Part shown: positions 1-7,380 of the stretch, piece after piece
How positions within the stretch are numbered: position 1 is the stretch's first letter
How the letters are laid out: every line of letters starts with the position of its first letter
Assembly: GCA_030631415.1 (NCBI GenBank)
Contig: DAOVLE010000136.1
Span: forward strand, 1-14,257
Direction: 5' to 3'
From: JAAEQG01 sp023133475
Lineage (GTDB): Bacteria; Planctomycetota; Phycisphaerae; UBA1845
Length of the DNA: 14,257 nucleotides
Translations under genes and position numbers: made by a program
Notes under the pieces: generated by a model
Database searches by the model: none
Told to the model about the DNA's origin: nothing
The model's input: only the letters and a program-made list of their open reading frames with translations

Positions 1-21
1 CATGAACACGATGACGCATTC

Positions 22-245
22 TCAGCCCCCAGAGGGGGCATCGGAATATAGCCCAGGGTGAAGCGAAGCGAACCCTGGGTTGGCGTTTCGTGCAACCCAA
101 GCCCCCGGATGGGGGCGATGGAATCCGCAGTGAGCCAGGCGATCCGTCGCCCCCTACGGGGGCTTAGATTGTACGGGATCGCTTACCCAGGGTTCCGCTT
201 CGCTTCACCCTGGGCTATATTCCGATGCCTCCTCCGGAGGCTAAG
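22..245. repeat. Large compound inverted repeat with nested hairpins
   Basis: The left arm at 38-80 and the right arm at 185-228 are reverse complements over 43/44 nt; the only difference is one extra C in the right arm. Inside them a second inverted pair (99-117 and 147-165) is formed by two C5/G5 mini-hairpins, and a mini-hairpin lies just outside each arm: GCCCCC-AGA-GGGGGC near 24-38 and GCCTCC-TCC-GGAGGC near 227-241. The whole block could form a long cruciform with about 100 bp between the arms. No transposase or coding gene lies inside. I infer a non-autonomous or REP-like genomic repeat. Confidence 0.85.
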
Positions 246-378
246 AATACGAACAAGAACGAAAACATTGGGTTCACGGTGTTGCATGGCGTCCAACCAA
301 TTGAAGTGTAGACCGAAAAAATCAGCCGCACCACAGAGCATGGCCACACCCACCACCCTACGTTTGGTGTCTTTTCGA
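246..378. other. Non-coding spacer between the repeat block and the operon promoter
   Basis: I see no convincing gene, RNA or regulatory fold in this stretch. An open frame crossing it (58-408) begins inside the inverted repeat and has the Arg/Pro-rich composition expected of translated palindromes, so I do not call it a gene. The stretch probably contains upstream promoter sequence only. Confidence 0.5.
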
Positions 379-409
379 TTGACACGCCGGGAGGCGAGGG
401 TAGTATAAT
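379..409 (+). promoter_or_regulatory. Candidate sigma70-type promoter of the four-gene operon
   Basis: A perfect TTGACA at 379-384 and a perfect TATAAT at 404-409 are separated by 19 bp, slightly longer than the 17-bp optimum. The -10 box lies about 50 bp before the first start codon at 460, which leaves a leader of roughly 40-45 nt. No operator-like dyad was noticed around it. Both consensus boxes in the right order directly before a long operon make this a good candidate, although the long spacer could reduce its strength. Confidence 0.6.
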
Positions 410-459
410 TGCTTGGAATGTTCTTGGCCGTCGTAACCGTGTGGCCTCTGGGGACTTAA

Positions 460-2991
460 ATGGGAATGACAGCCGCGCGACTCGTGATTATTCTGCTGCT
501 CCTGGGCACCCTCAACCTGTTGAGTGTCAATCTCGGCCCGCTTGCTCCCACGACAAGCCGCGCATTGGCATTGGCTTGCCTTGTGATAGTGTGGTTTGTC
601 TCCATTGCGATGGTGCGTCGTAGCTTTCGGCGGTCGTTGCTTGCGATAGGCGGTGCCGTCGGTGCGGGGCTGGTGACGGTGGGCGTAATGCTCAGCAGCC
701 CCGAGCGGTCGGTATGGTTATGTGCCGCGTGCCTGAACGTGTTCTGCCTGTCGTGGTTGTGGGGGGACGAGGACGTTGAGCAGGCGGGCAGCCTCAGGGC
801 GTTTGGCTTCACTTCGGTTGTTTACCTGCTTTTTTTTGTGATTGTGCAACACGTTCCGCCGGCATGGAATGGTTTGCAGGCAGCAAGTCTGGCGGTCTCG
901 GAGAGCGTTGGTCACCTGGTGAGAACCAATGTGGTGCAGGGGGCATCGACCGGTGGGGTCTATGTCTTCGTCACGCTGATTTGCTACCTTGCTGCCCGAG
1001 CAGGGGCGGGCCTGGCTAAACGATGGCTTTTGTTCACTATCGGTGCGGTGGCTTTGGTGTTGCTCCTGTTGGGGCAGATGGCGATGGGTCCGGTTGTTGC
1101 GACGTGGAGCGGGCGGGCCTTATTTGATTTGCTCTCGTGCAACCCGCAGGTCAGTTCCCCCGGGCAGTTGAAGTCGTCCTTTGCGACGGTGCACTCTCCG
1201 GTGTTGCTGCTGGCGGCAGGCTGTCTCGTTGTGCTTGTGCTGGAACTGTTGTGGAAAAGCAAGCGTGGCGATTCCGGTCGGCCTACGGTGAGCGACCGTG
1301 GTTCCGGTGGGCATTGGGGTGTGGCCGTTGGTGCCGTGTGTTTGTCGGGTCTGGTGTGTTACGGCTTGGTGGCCCCGAGCTACGGGAAGACCGGGAGGCA
1401 CGATGGGACCCGCCGGGTTTTATTTTTCCATGACGGCAATGAGGGTTTGCGGTCCTTTTCCGTTCCCGGTTTCAAGCATTTCGGGCTGGTCGCTGCCGGG
1501 ATGTTCGGGATGTTGCCGGAATACCTCTCGGCGTGGGGGTTTCAGTCGGTCACGATGGATCCCGCCGCGGAGCTCGATGCACCGTTGTTGGCAGACTACG
1601 ATGTGTTCGTGGTGATCAGCCCGACCGAGCGGTTTTCGGAAGAACGACACCGAGCCATATGGCGGTATGTGGAGCAGGGGGGAGCGTTGCTGGTTCTTGG
1701 CGACCACACGGACATTGCCGGCTCGATGGAGCCGCTGAACGATCTTCTCCAGCCGGTGGGTATCCGCTTCAATTTCGATTCGGCTTTCACCGCGACGCAG
1801 TGGGTCAATGCTTACGAGGTCTTTCCTCATCCGACTACGGTTGACCTGGATGCCGCCAACCAGCAGCTTCGTCATAGCACGGGGGCGTCGTTGTCCATTG
1901 ATCCTGGTGTGGTGCCGGTCGTGTCCGCGAGGTGGGGGTTCTCGGACCTTGGCAATCGTGCCAATGCTGAGAGCGCGTTTCTTGGTGATTATGCCTACCA
2001 GTTTTTCGAGCCGATGTCCGATGTGGTGGTTATTGCGGAAGCGCGTTACGGCAAGGGGAAGGTGCTGGTCTTCGGCGACACTTCGGCATTTCAGAACAAC
2101 GCATTGGCTCATTCGAACCCGTTTCTCGAGCGCGTTTTCGGTTATCTTGCCGATGCCCCCGGTTCACCCCGCTGGTTAGGCTATCTCGCGGCGCCGGTGT
2201 TGTTGTTGATGTTTGCCTTTACGTCGAGCCGACATGTGCGTTTGCCGCGATCGGTGCCCTCTGGTCTGATCATTGTGGTGCCGAGTTTACTGGTGTTGGC
2301 ATTGGTGCCGGCGCTCGTCGGTGCACCCTCGTCGCAAGCGGCGTCGGGAAGACGTGTTGCTTACGTAGATGCCGCCCACGTCAACCGTTTCGCTCTGGAG
2401 TCCTGGCTGGACGATTCGGTCGGCGGGCTATTGTTGAACCTGATGCGTAACGGGTATCTTCCGAAAATCCTTCTCGACAAGGGAGATTTAAGCCATATCC
2501 GGGGTGCGGATATTTTTGTGGTCATCGCCCCGGCGATGCCGTATAGTGACACGGAACTCGCCACGGTTCGGGAGTTCATGGAGACCGGGGGGCTGCTGAT
2601 TCTGAGCGCCGGGGCCGAGGAGAAGAGCGGCGCCGGAGGCCTGTTGGATATGGTAGGCATGGACATTGGTGACATGCCTCTGGGGCCGATCCCTATCGAC
2701 TCGCCTCTGCATCACCGGTTGGTGCTCCGCAAGGCGCTGCAGGCCCCGCATTTCCGGGAAGCCTGGCCTGTGCTCAATAAGCGATCAGACCCTATCGAAT
2801 CCTTCTATCAACAGGACAACTACGATATTATCGGGTTTCGCTCTATTGGCAGGGGCGGGGCGTTGGTCATCGGGGATTCCTGGTTTCTGCACGACAATGT
2901 TTTGGAGGCGGAGCAGTCCTGGTGGCCTGGGAACATCAAACTCCTTCGGTCGATTCTCGAAGAGTTGCGGTCCCGCAGGGAGGGGGCGTGA
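460..2991 (+). CDS. Polytopic membrane protein with two GATase-like domains (operon gene 1)
   Basis: This 843-residue protein has no recognised name. Residues 1-305 contain about nine hydrophobic segments (around 5-24, 35-52, 59-78, 84-101, 115-132, 164-185, 189-209, 248-265 and 286-305). Residues 318-565 look like a class-I-glutamine-amidotransferase-like domain of the DUF4350/GldG-associated type. It shows a 'DYDVFVVISPTERFS' strand, 'EQGGALLVLGDHTD' (GDHT at 414-417) and 'GKGKVLVFGDTSAF'. Two further membrane segments (573-590, 601-621) lead to a second, shorter GATase-like domain (632-835) with 'ADIFVVIAPAMPYS', 'ETGGLLILSAG' and 'GGALVIGDSWF'. No catalytic Cys-His-Glu triad is visible, so a binding rather than enzymatic role is inferred. 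ATG 460 follows GGGGA, which is a fair ribosome site. The stop codon overlaps the next start (TGATG). Its closest relative in the window is the next gene, which has the same domain order. Confidence 0.85.
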   Translation: MGMTAARLVIILLLLGTLNLLSVNLGPLAPTTSRALALACLVIVWFVSIAMVRRSFRRSLLAIGGAVGAGLVTVGVMLSSPERSVWLCAACLNVFCLSWLWGDEDVEQAGSLRAFGFTSVVYLLFFVIVQHVPPAWNGLQAASLAVSESVGHLVRTNVVQGASTGGVYVFVTLICYLAARAGAGLAKRWLLFTIGAVALVLLLLGQMAMGPVVATWSGRALFDLLSCNPQVSSPGQLKSSFATVHSPVLLLAAGCLVVLVLELLWKSKRGDSGRPTVSDRGSGGHWGVAVGAVCLSGLVCYGLVAPSYGKTGRHDGTRRVLFFHDGNEGLRSFSVPGFKHFGLVAAGMFGMLPEYLSAWGFQSVTMDPAAELDAPLLADYDVFVVISPTERFSEERHRAIWRYVEQGGALLVLGDHTDIAGSMEPLNDLLQPVGIRFNFDSAFTATQWVNAYEVFPHPTTVDLDAANQQLRHSTGASLSIDPGVVPVVSARWGFSDLGNRANAESAFLGDYAYQFFEPMSDVVVIAEARYGKGKVLVFGDTSAFQNNALAHSNPFLERVFGYLADAPGSPRWLGYLAAPVLLLMFAFTSSRHVRLPRSVPSGLIIVVPSLLVLALVPALVGAPSSQAASGRRVAYVDAAHVNRFALESWLDDSVGGLLLNLMRNGYLPKILLDKGDLSHIRGADIFVVIAPAMPYSDTELATVREFMETGGLLILSAGAEEKSGAGGLLDMVGMDIGDMPLGPIPIDSPLHHRLVLRKALQAPHFREAWPVLNKRSDPIESFYQQDNYDIIGFRSIGRGGALVIGDSWFLHDNVLEAEQSWWPGNIKLLRSILEELRSRREGA

Positions 2992-5342
2992 TGCTGCTGT
3001 GGCTTAGTGTTGTGCTGGCCACCGGGGCGTGGTTGTTTACGGTGGAGCTATTTTGCCCCTCACGGCCCTATGCCGCAGTGCCCCTGGGGGTGCTCGCGGT
3101 GCTATGCGTTGTTGTGGGGGTGTTCAGGCTGGCCGGCGCTTGCCGCGAAGCGAAGGGCCGAGGGCGGCTGATGGTGGCCCTGGTGATAACGCTGCTCACC
3201 GTGGCGGTAACCCAATGGCTGTTCAATGTCTGCTATTGGCGCATCGTGCCATACTATCAAGTCTCGCTGGGGGTCGAGCCGTTGTCCTGGCTGCTGAGGC
3301 TGCTTGGTGTTCAAGCGGTGCCCGATGGTGATACCATCTCGATCCAGTTTCTTTCGAGTGTCATGCACATACGCCCATCTTTCGAGCGATGGGGGCTTTA
3401 CCCGTTGGGGCTGATGTATGCTGGGTGCGTGGCACTGGTCGCGGTGCTGGGGAGGCGTCGCCGGCTTTTGATGTGTGTTTGGCTGGCCTTGCTTTTGGTG
3501 GTTTATGCAGGTTTGCGGCTTGTCTTGTTATGTCTGCTGTCGAGTGGTTTTGAGGCACCGTCATTTTTCTGGAATCCTTCGATCACCTTGCTGAGCCTGG
3601 TGCCGCTGGGTTTTCTGCTGAGTTTTGCGATTCCGTCCTTGACGGTAGCACCGGCGCCGGCAGGCTGGGGGCTGGGGCAGCCGGGTCGTTTCGGCGGCGG
3701 GGCGGTTCTGGTCGTCGTATGCGCCGCCGCGGTCGTTTTCAGCCTGAACTACGAGCTTGCCGGGGAACGTAAGGGCGGGAGAATCCTGCTTAACGACCTC
3801 CACAGCGGTTTCTGGGAGGTGTCCAGCGGGGTTTTCAACGAGGAGTCCTACGGCGAGTTGGCCATCTATAACTATGTATGCTTGCGGGAGTGGCTGGGGC
3901 AGTTCTACGATGTCCGGGTGAATACGGATGCGCGGATCACGGATGATATGCTTCGTGATGTGGACGTGCTGGTGCTCAAGACCCCGGTGGAAGCGTTTTG
4001 GGAATCGGAGCGGGAGGCGGTGTTGCGTTTCGTGGAGAAGGGTGGTGGGCTTTGGCTGCATGGCGATCACACCAACCTGTTCGGGATGTCCACGTACCTC
4101 AATCCGCTGGCGGTGCCGTTTGGTTTTCGCTTTCGTTTCGACGACACGTTCGATCTGACCACTGGTCGCCCGTCGCAGTACAGCGCACCGTGCCTGGCGA
4201 AGCATCCGGTGGTCGCACAGATCAAGGATATGACCTTTCAGACGACATGCACGATCGAAGCTCCGCTTCTTGCCAGACCGGCTCTTACCGGGTACATGCT
4301 GGGTAGTGAGTTTGTGGACTACGGCCACACGAATTTCTTCGGCAACATCCAGGTTGACCCGGAGGACGAGTTCGGCGCTTTCCTGCAGGCGGCGGCTGTT
4401 TCGCACAAGCGTGGCCGGGTTTTGGCCTTTTCCGACAGCACCATATTCTCGAACTTCACCATGTTTCTTCCCGGCGTTCCGGAGTTGGCCCTCGGCTCGG
4501 TCGATTATCTCAATCGCAAGGAGGGAAGGCGCGGGATACTGGTCGTTGTCGGTGTTGTGGGCCTTTTGCTGGGATTGCTGGGCGGGTGGCTGTTGGCGCC
4601 CTGGCGTCATCGACTGGGATTCACCGCTCTGACCGGTGGCCTGGTGATCGGCGTGGTTGTCGGAGGACTGACGGTCAACGTGCTGGTCGCAAAGGCCTAT
4701 CCGCCGTTGGAACTCAGGGACGTTAGCCGGCGCGCCATCATGGACACTTCCATATGCTCATTCCGGTTGCCTTCGAGTTTGGATTATGTGGTGCCCGATG
4801 CTGAACGGTGCTTTGATGCCTTCTATCTGAACATATCGCGCGCGGGCTTGCAGCCGTGGATGGGTGATGGATTAGGCTCGGACGTGCCCGCCGGCACGGT
4901 GCGGGTTTTCCTGCTGCCGACGCACCGCCCCGAGCCCGCCGATCTGGTCGAGTTGCGGAGTTTCGTCGAAAGCGGCGGCCGTGTCATGGTGTTGGAGAGT
5001 TCGGTCTTCGCTTCGAAGGCCACACGCATGTTGTTGGAAAGTTTTGATATGCGGGTGACCAGCGAACCCGGGGCAGCCGGCACGATGGGGATCACGGGTG
5101 CCGAACGGTTGACTATACCGGCGGAACGGATACCCAGAACGCCCGGCACCATCAAAGTTTACGCGAAGAGAATCGGTGCCGGCAAAGTCATGTGCGTCAT
5201 CGGCGCAGAGTCGCTCAGCCGCAAGCTCATGGGGCAGGTGTACAAGAATCCCAATATCCTCGAGCGTGAATGGTACAGGCTTCAATGCCATCTTTTTCAT
5301 CGGCTTCTGGACAGGACAAAGGATGCAGACGAACCAAAATAG
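2991..5342 (+). CDS. Exosortase-like (degenerate) membrane protein with two GATase-like domains (operon gene 2)
   Basis: The protein is 783 residues from ATG 2991, which overlaps the previous stop as TGATG and follows the strong purine run AGGGAGGGGG. An in-frame ATG at 2922 is inside gene 1 and is unlikely. Residues 1-252 hold about seven membrane segments. The stretch 85-210 recalls the exosortase/archaeosortase fold: a G-x-x-x-x-x-D-G-D region at 106-114, 'FERWGLY' (131-137) where active enzymes have an ECSGL-like motif, an Arg at 176 in a helix, and an aromatic-polar motif near 192-195. The catalytic Cys would be Arg133. Residues 263-508 are GATase-like with 'EKGGGLWLHGDHTN' (GDHT 358-361) and 'GRVLAFSDSTIF'. 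Two helices (514-536, 543-567) precede a second GATase-like domain (635-770) with 'SGGRVMVLESS' and 'GAGKVMCVIGAES'. The architecture mirrors gene 1, so I infer a tandem duplication with strong divergence. Function is unknown. Confidence 0.85.
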   Translation: MLLWLSVVLATGAWLFTVELFCPSRPYAAVPLGVLAVLCVVVGVFRLAGACREAKGRGRLMVALVITLLTVAVTQWLFNVCYWRIVPYYQVSLGVEPLSWLLRLLGVQAVPDGDTISIQFLSSVMHIRPSFERWGLYPLGLMYAGCVALVAVLGRRRRLLMCVWLALLLVVYAGLRLVLLCLLSSGFEAPSFFWNPSITLLSLVPLGFLLSFAIPSLTVAPAPAGWGLGQPGRFGGGAVLVVVCAAAVVFSLNYELAGERKGGRILLNDLHSGFWEVSSGVFNEESYGELAIYNYVCLREWLGQFYDVRVNTDARITDDMLRDVDVLVLKTPVEAFWESEREAVLRFVEKGGGLWLHGDHTNLFGMSTYLNPLAVPFGFRFRFDDTFDLTTGRPSQYSAPCLAKHPVVAQIKDMTFQTTCTIEAPLLARPALTGYMLGSEFVDYGHTNFFGNIQVDPEDEFGAFLQAAAVSHKRGRVLAFSDSTIFSNFTMFLPGVPELALGSVDYLNRKEGRRGILVVVGVVGLLLGLLGGWLLAPWRHRLGFTALTGGLVIGVVVGGLTVNVLVAKAYPPLELRDVSRRAIMDTSICSFRLPSSLDYVVPDAERCFDAFYLNISRAGLQPWMGDGLGSDVPAGTVRVFLLPTHRPEPADLVELRSFVESGGRVMVLESSVFASKATRMLLESFDMRVTSEPGAAGTMGITGAERLTIPAERIPRTPGTIKVYAKRIGAGKVMCVIGAESLSRKLMGQVYKNPNILEREWYRLQCHLFHRLLDRTKDADEPK

Positions 5343-7380
5343 GGGCAAGGCAGCAGAGACCGGGGCAGATTCCGACACGGGCACGAGGCAAGTCTCGCCC
5401 GGGTCCGGGAGGAATCGGTTGCTGACGGTCCTGGTGGTGGTCCAGTTCGGCGTGCTGGCTGCCTTGGGAGGCTGGTTCATCGGGAGGCGCCCGCCCGCCC
5501 GGTCGGTTCAGGAGTTTCGTTCGGTCAATTGCCCGTATGCCTTGCCGCCGCGCGGTGTAGCCTTGATGAGGGGTATCCGATGTCTTCACGGGACCCCTGT
5601 CGTTGACGCCCATTGCGACGACGGACACGCCATGAAGGCCTTCGTGCTGGAGATGTTCAAGCAGGGGTTGGATGACGACGAGGTCAAGTCGGCACTGCTT
5701 CGCAGATACGGCGAGAAGGCGCTGGCGGGGCGGGAGTGGGACGTGCCCGTTTCGCCCCCGGCCGACCGGGTGAAACCGACTGTTCCGGTGCCGGCGAGCA
5801 AACCACTTGTGCCCTCCCCAAAAATCGTGCCCAAGCCTACTCCGGCCCAGGAGCCGGATGACACCACGACGACGCTTCTCGATCAACAGTTCCCGGCGAT
5901 TGAACTGGAGCGTTGGGTGCGGGGAAGCAGCGAGTTCGGCGAACCGACCGGGGCTCGGCTGGAGTCCTTCGAGGGGAAGGTGGTGCTCCTGGCTTTTGTG
6001 TACCCGCAGCGTGGTCCCCTGGAAAAGGTGCTGGATGCACTTGGGAAACTACATGTGCAATACAGCCACCAGGATTTCGCGGTGCTATCGCTGTGCCCGC
6101 ATTGGGGGGGCGTCGGGCTGGAAACCTGGTTGGCACGCTCCCCGGTCAGGCATCCGGTGGCAGTGGTCACCGCCGCCACCGAGCAGGCTTATCGTCTCAA
6201 AGACTTTCCCACCTACGTTCTGCTGGATCGCCACGGGACGGTCCGTTGGGTGGGGGTGAAGAGTGAGCTTCCGGTCAAGGAGGTCGTCAGGCTCCTTGCC
6301 GTGAAAGAGGTAGCGGCCAAGGCGACCGCAGGCCCGCTGAAAATATCGCAGGTCGAACGGTTGCGGCGTTCGTTTGATCCCACCGCCGGGGAGACGGTAT
6401 CGCTTCGTTTTTCGTTGTCTGTTCCAGCCGAGGTGGCGTTGCGTATCCACGGCCCCAACCGAGAACTCATCGCAACCATTTTGGACGGCAAGGCGTGTGA
6501 TGCCGGTCTGAACACCGTCACCTGGGACGGGCGCGATATCGAGGGTAACGTCGTCCCGGACGAGGCATACTTCGTCTGGATTCGCGCCACCGCGGGTGCG
6601 GACAGTGATTTGTGGGACCCATTTCTTGCCTCCGGCGGGGAGCGTCTCGTTGCCGGTGGGCTCAAGACGCGCGACCCGAACCGTCTTTCGTACCAACTCC
6701 CCAAGGCTTCGCGAGTGTTGGTCCGTGCGGTGGTGGAAGGCGGGCCGCTCATCCGAACGATCGTAAACTGGGAACCGCGGCCGGCGGGGTTGTGTGTCGA
6801 ATCCTGGGACGGTATGGATGCCGATGGGATTCGCCAGGGCGATGACATTGACGGGCTGCGGCTCATGGTGATGGCGTTTGCTCTGCCCGTTAAATCGATC
6901 ATCGCGATGGGCAACTCCTCGACGGACTACCGAACGTACTACCTGGAGAAACGAGTGCAGGGCCTTCATCTGGAGAAGACGCCCAGGGTCAAGAGTGTGG
7001 GCACGCTGATCTCCCCATACTGGCAGATTCCTCCGCATTTGAATTGCGATCCCCAATTGGAGATGACGCTTCCGGGGGTTGACGATTTGCCAAATGGGGC
7101 GCCGGCTGTGACGGTTGTGTCGAAGAGTTCGCCCACCGTGCAACTGCGCGTCGACATACCCGATCCACACGAGCGAGCGTTCATGAATAATGAGAAGTTC
7201 GAGTTGATCATTTACGTCAATGATCGACGGATCATGGAAGTGGAGCAGGCTCATATTCCCTTCACTTACCCTTGGGACACCTCGAATCTGGCTGTCGGCC
7301 GGCATCTTCTGACGGTGAACGTAGCCAGCTTCCGTAATCACGTTGGCACAGTCAGCCGTAGAGTCGAGATTGAGCAATGA
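5323..7380 (+). CDS. Membrane-anchored CcmH-like / redox-dead TlpA-like / FlgD-Ig-like fusion protein (operon gene 3)
   Basis: The start is ATG 5323 (685 residues). It follows AGGACAAAGG and overlaps gene 2 by 20 nt; an in-frame ATG at 5176 lies far inside gene 2 and would hide the N-terminal anchor. A single membrane helix (about 33-54) is followed by residues 66-137, which resemble the cytochrome c maturation protein CcmH: 'IRCLHGTPVVDAHC' and then 'MFKQGLDDDEVKSALLRRYGEKAL'. Cys87 matches the first Cys of LRCxxC but the second is absent (Cys70 and Cys98 are nearby). A Pro-rich linker (140-180) leads to a thioredoxin/TlpA-like domain (183-330) that keeps GP at 231-232 and the cis-Pro region 'DFPTYVLLDRHGTV'. 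The CxxC has become R230-G-P-L233, so the domain should not do disulfide chemistry. Residues 345-421 look like a FlgD Ig-like domain ('LNTVTWDGRDIEGNVVPDEAYF'), with a weaker one at 450-530 and a third beta domain near 595-685. I infer an extracytoplasmic scaffold or binding protein. Confidence 0.8.
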   Translation: MQTNQNRGKAAETGADSDTGTRQVSPGSGRNRLLTVLVVVQFGVLAALGGWFIGRRPPARSVQEFRSVNCPYALPPRGVALMRGIRCLHGTPVVDAHCDDGHAMKAFVLEMFKQGLDDDEVKSALLRRYGEKALAGREWDVPVSPPADRVKPTVPVPASKPLVPSPKIVPKPTPAQEPDDTTTTLLDQQFPAIELERWVRGSSEFGEPTGARLESFEGKVVLLAFVYPQRGPLEKVLDALGKLHVQYSHQDFAVLSLCPHWGGVGLETWLARSPVRHPVAVVTAATEQAYRLKDFPTYVLLDRHGTVRWVGVKSELPVKEVVRLLAVKEVAAKATAGPLKISQVERLRRSFDPTAGETVSLRFSLSVPAEVALRIHGPNRELIATILDGKACDAGLNTVTWDGRDIEGNVVPDEAYFVWIRATAGADSDLWDPFLASGGERLVAGGLKTRDPNRLSYQLPKASRVLVRAVVEGGPLIRTIVNWEPRPAGLCVESWDGMDADGIRQGDDIDGLRLMVMAFALPVKSIIAMGNSSTDYRTYYLEKRVQGLHLEKTPRVKSVGTLISPYWQIPPHLNCDPQLEMTLPGVDDLPNGAPAVTVVSKSSPTVQLRVDIPDPHERAFMNNEKFELIIYVNDRRIMEVEQAHIPFTYPWDTSNLAVGRHLLTVNVASFRNHVGTVSRRVEIEQ

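Noticed and set aside
58..408. 116-codon open frame on the plus strand
   Set aside because: It begins inside the large inverted repeat and encodes Arg/Pro-rich sequence typical of translated palindromes; it also spans the operon promoter and has no ribosome site.
2991..5342. Active exosortase enzyme
   Set aside because: The expected catalytic Cys is Arg and the His is not evident, so only a degenerate resemblance can be proposed.
6085..7377. Long antisense open frame (430 codons) opposite gene 3
   Set aside because: His/Arg/Gln-rich composition and no domain; the sense strand has coherent thioredoxin-like and FlgD-like features.
5323..7380. Functional disulfide oxidoreductase
   Set aside because: The CxxC motif of the thioredoxin-like domain is RGPL, so redox activity is not supported.
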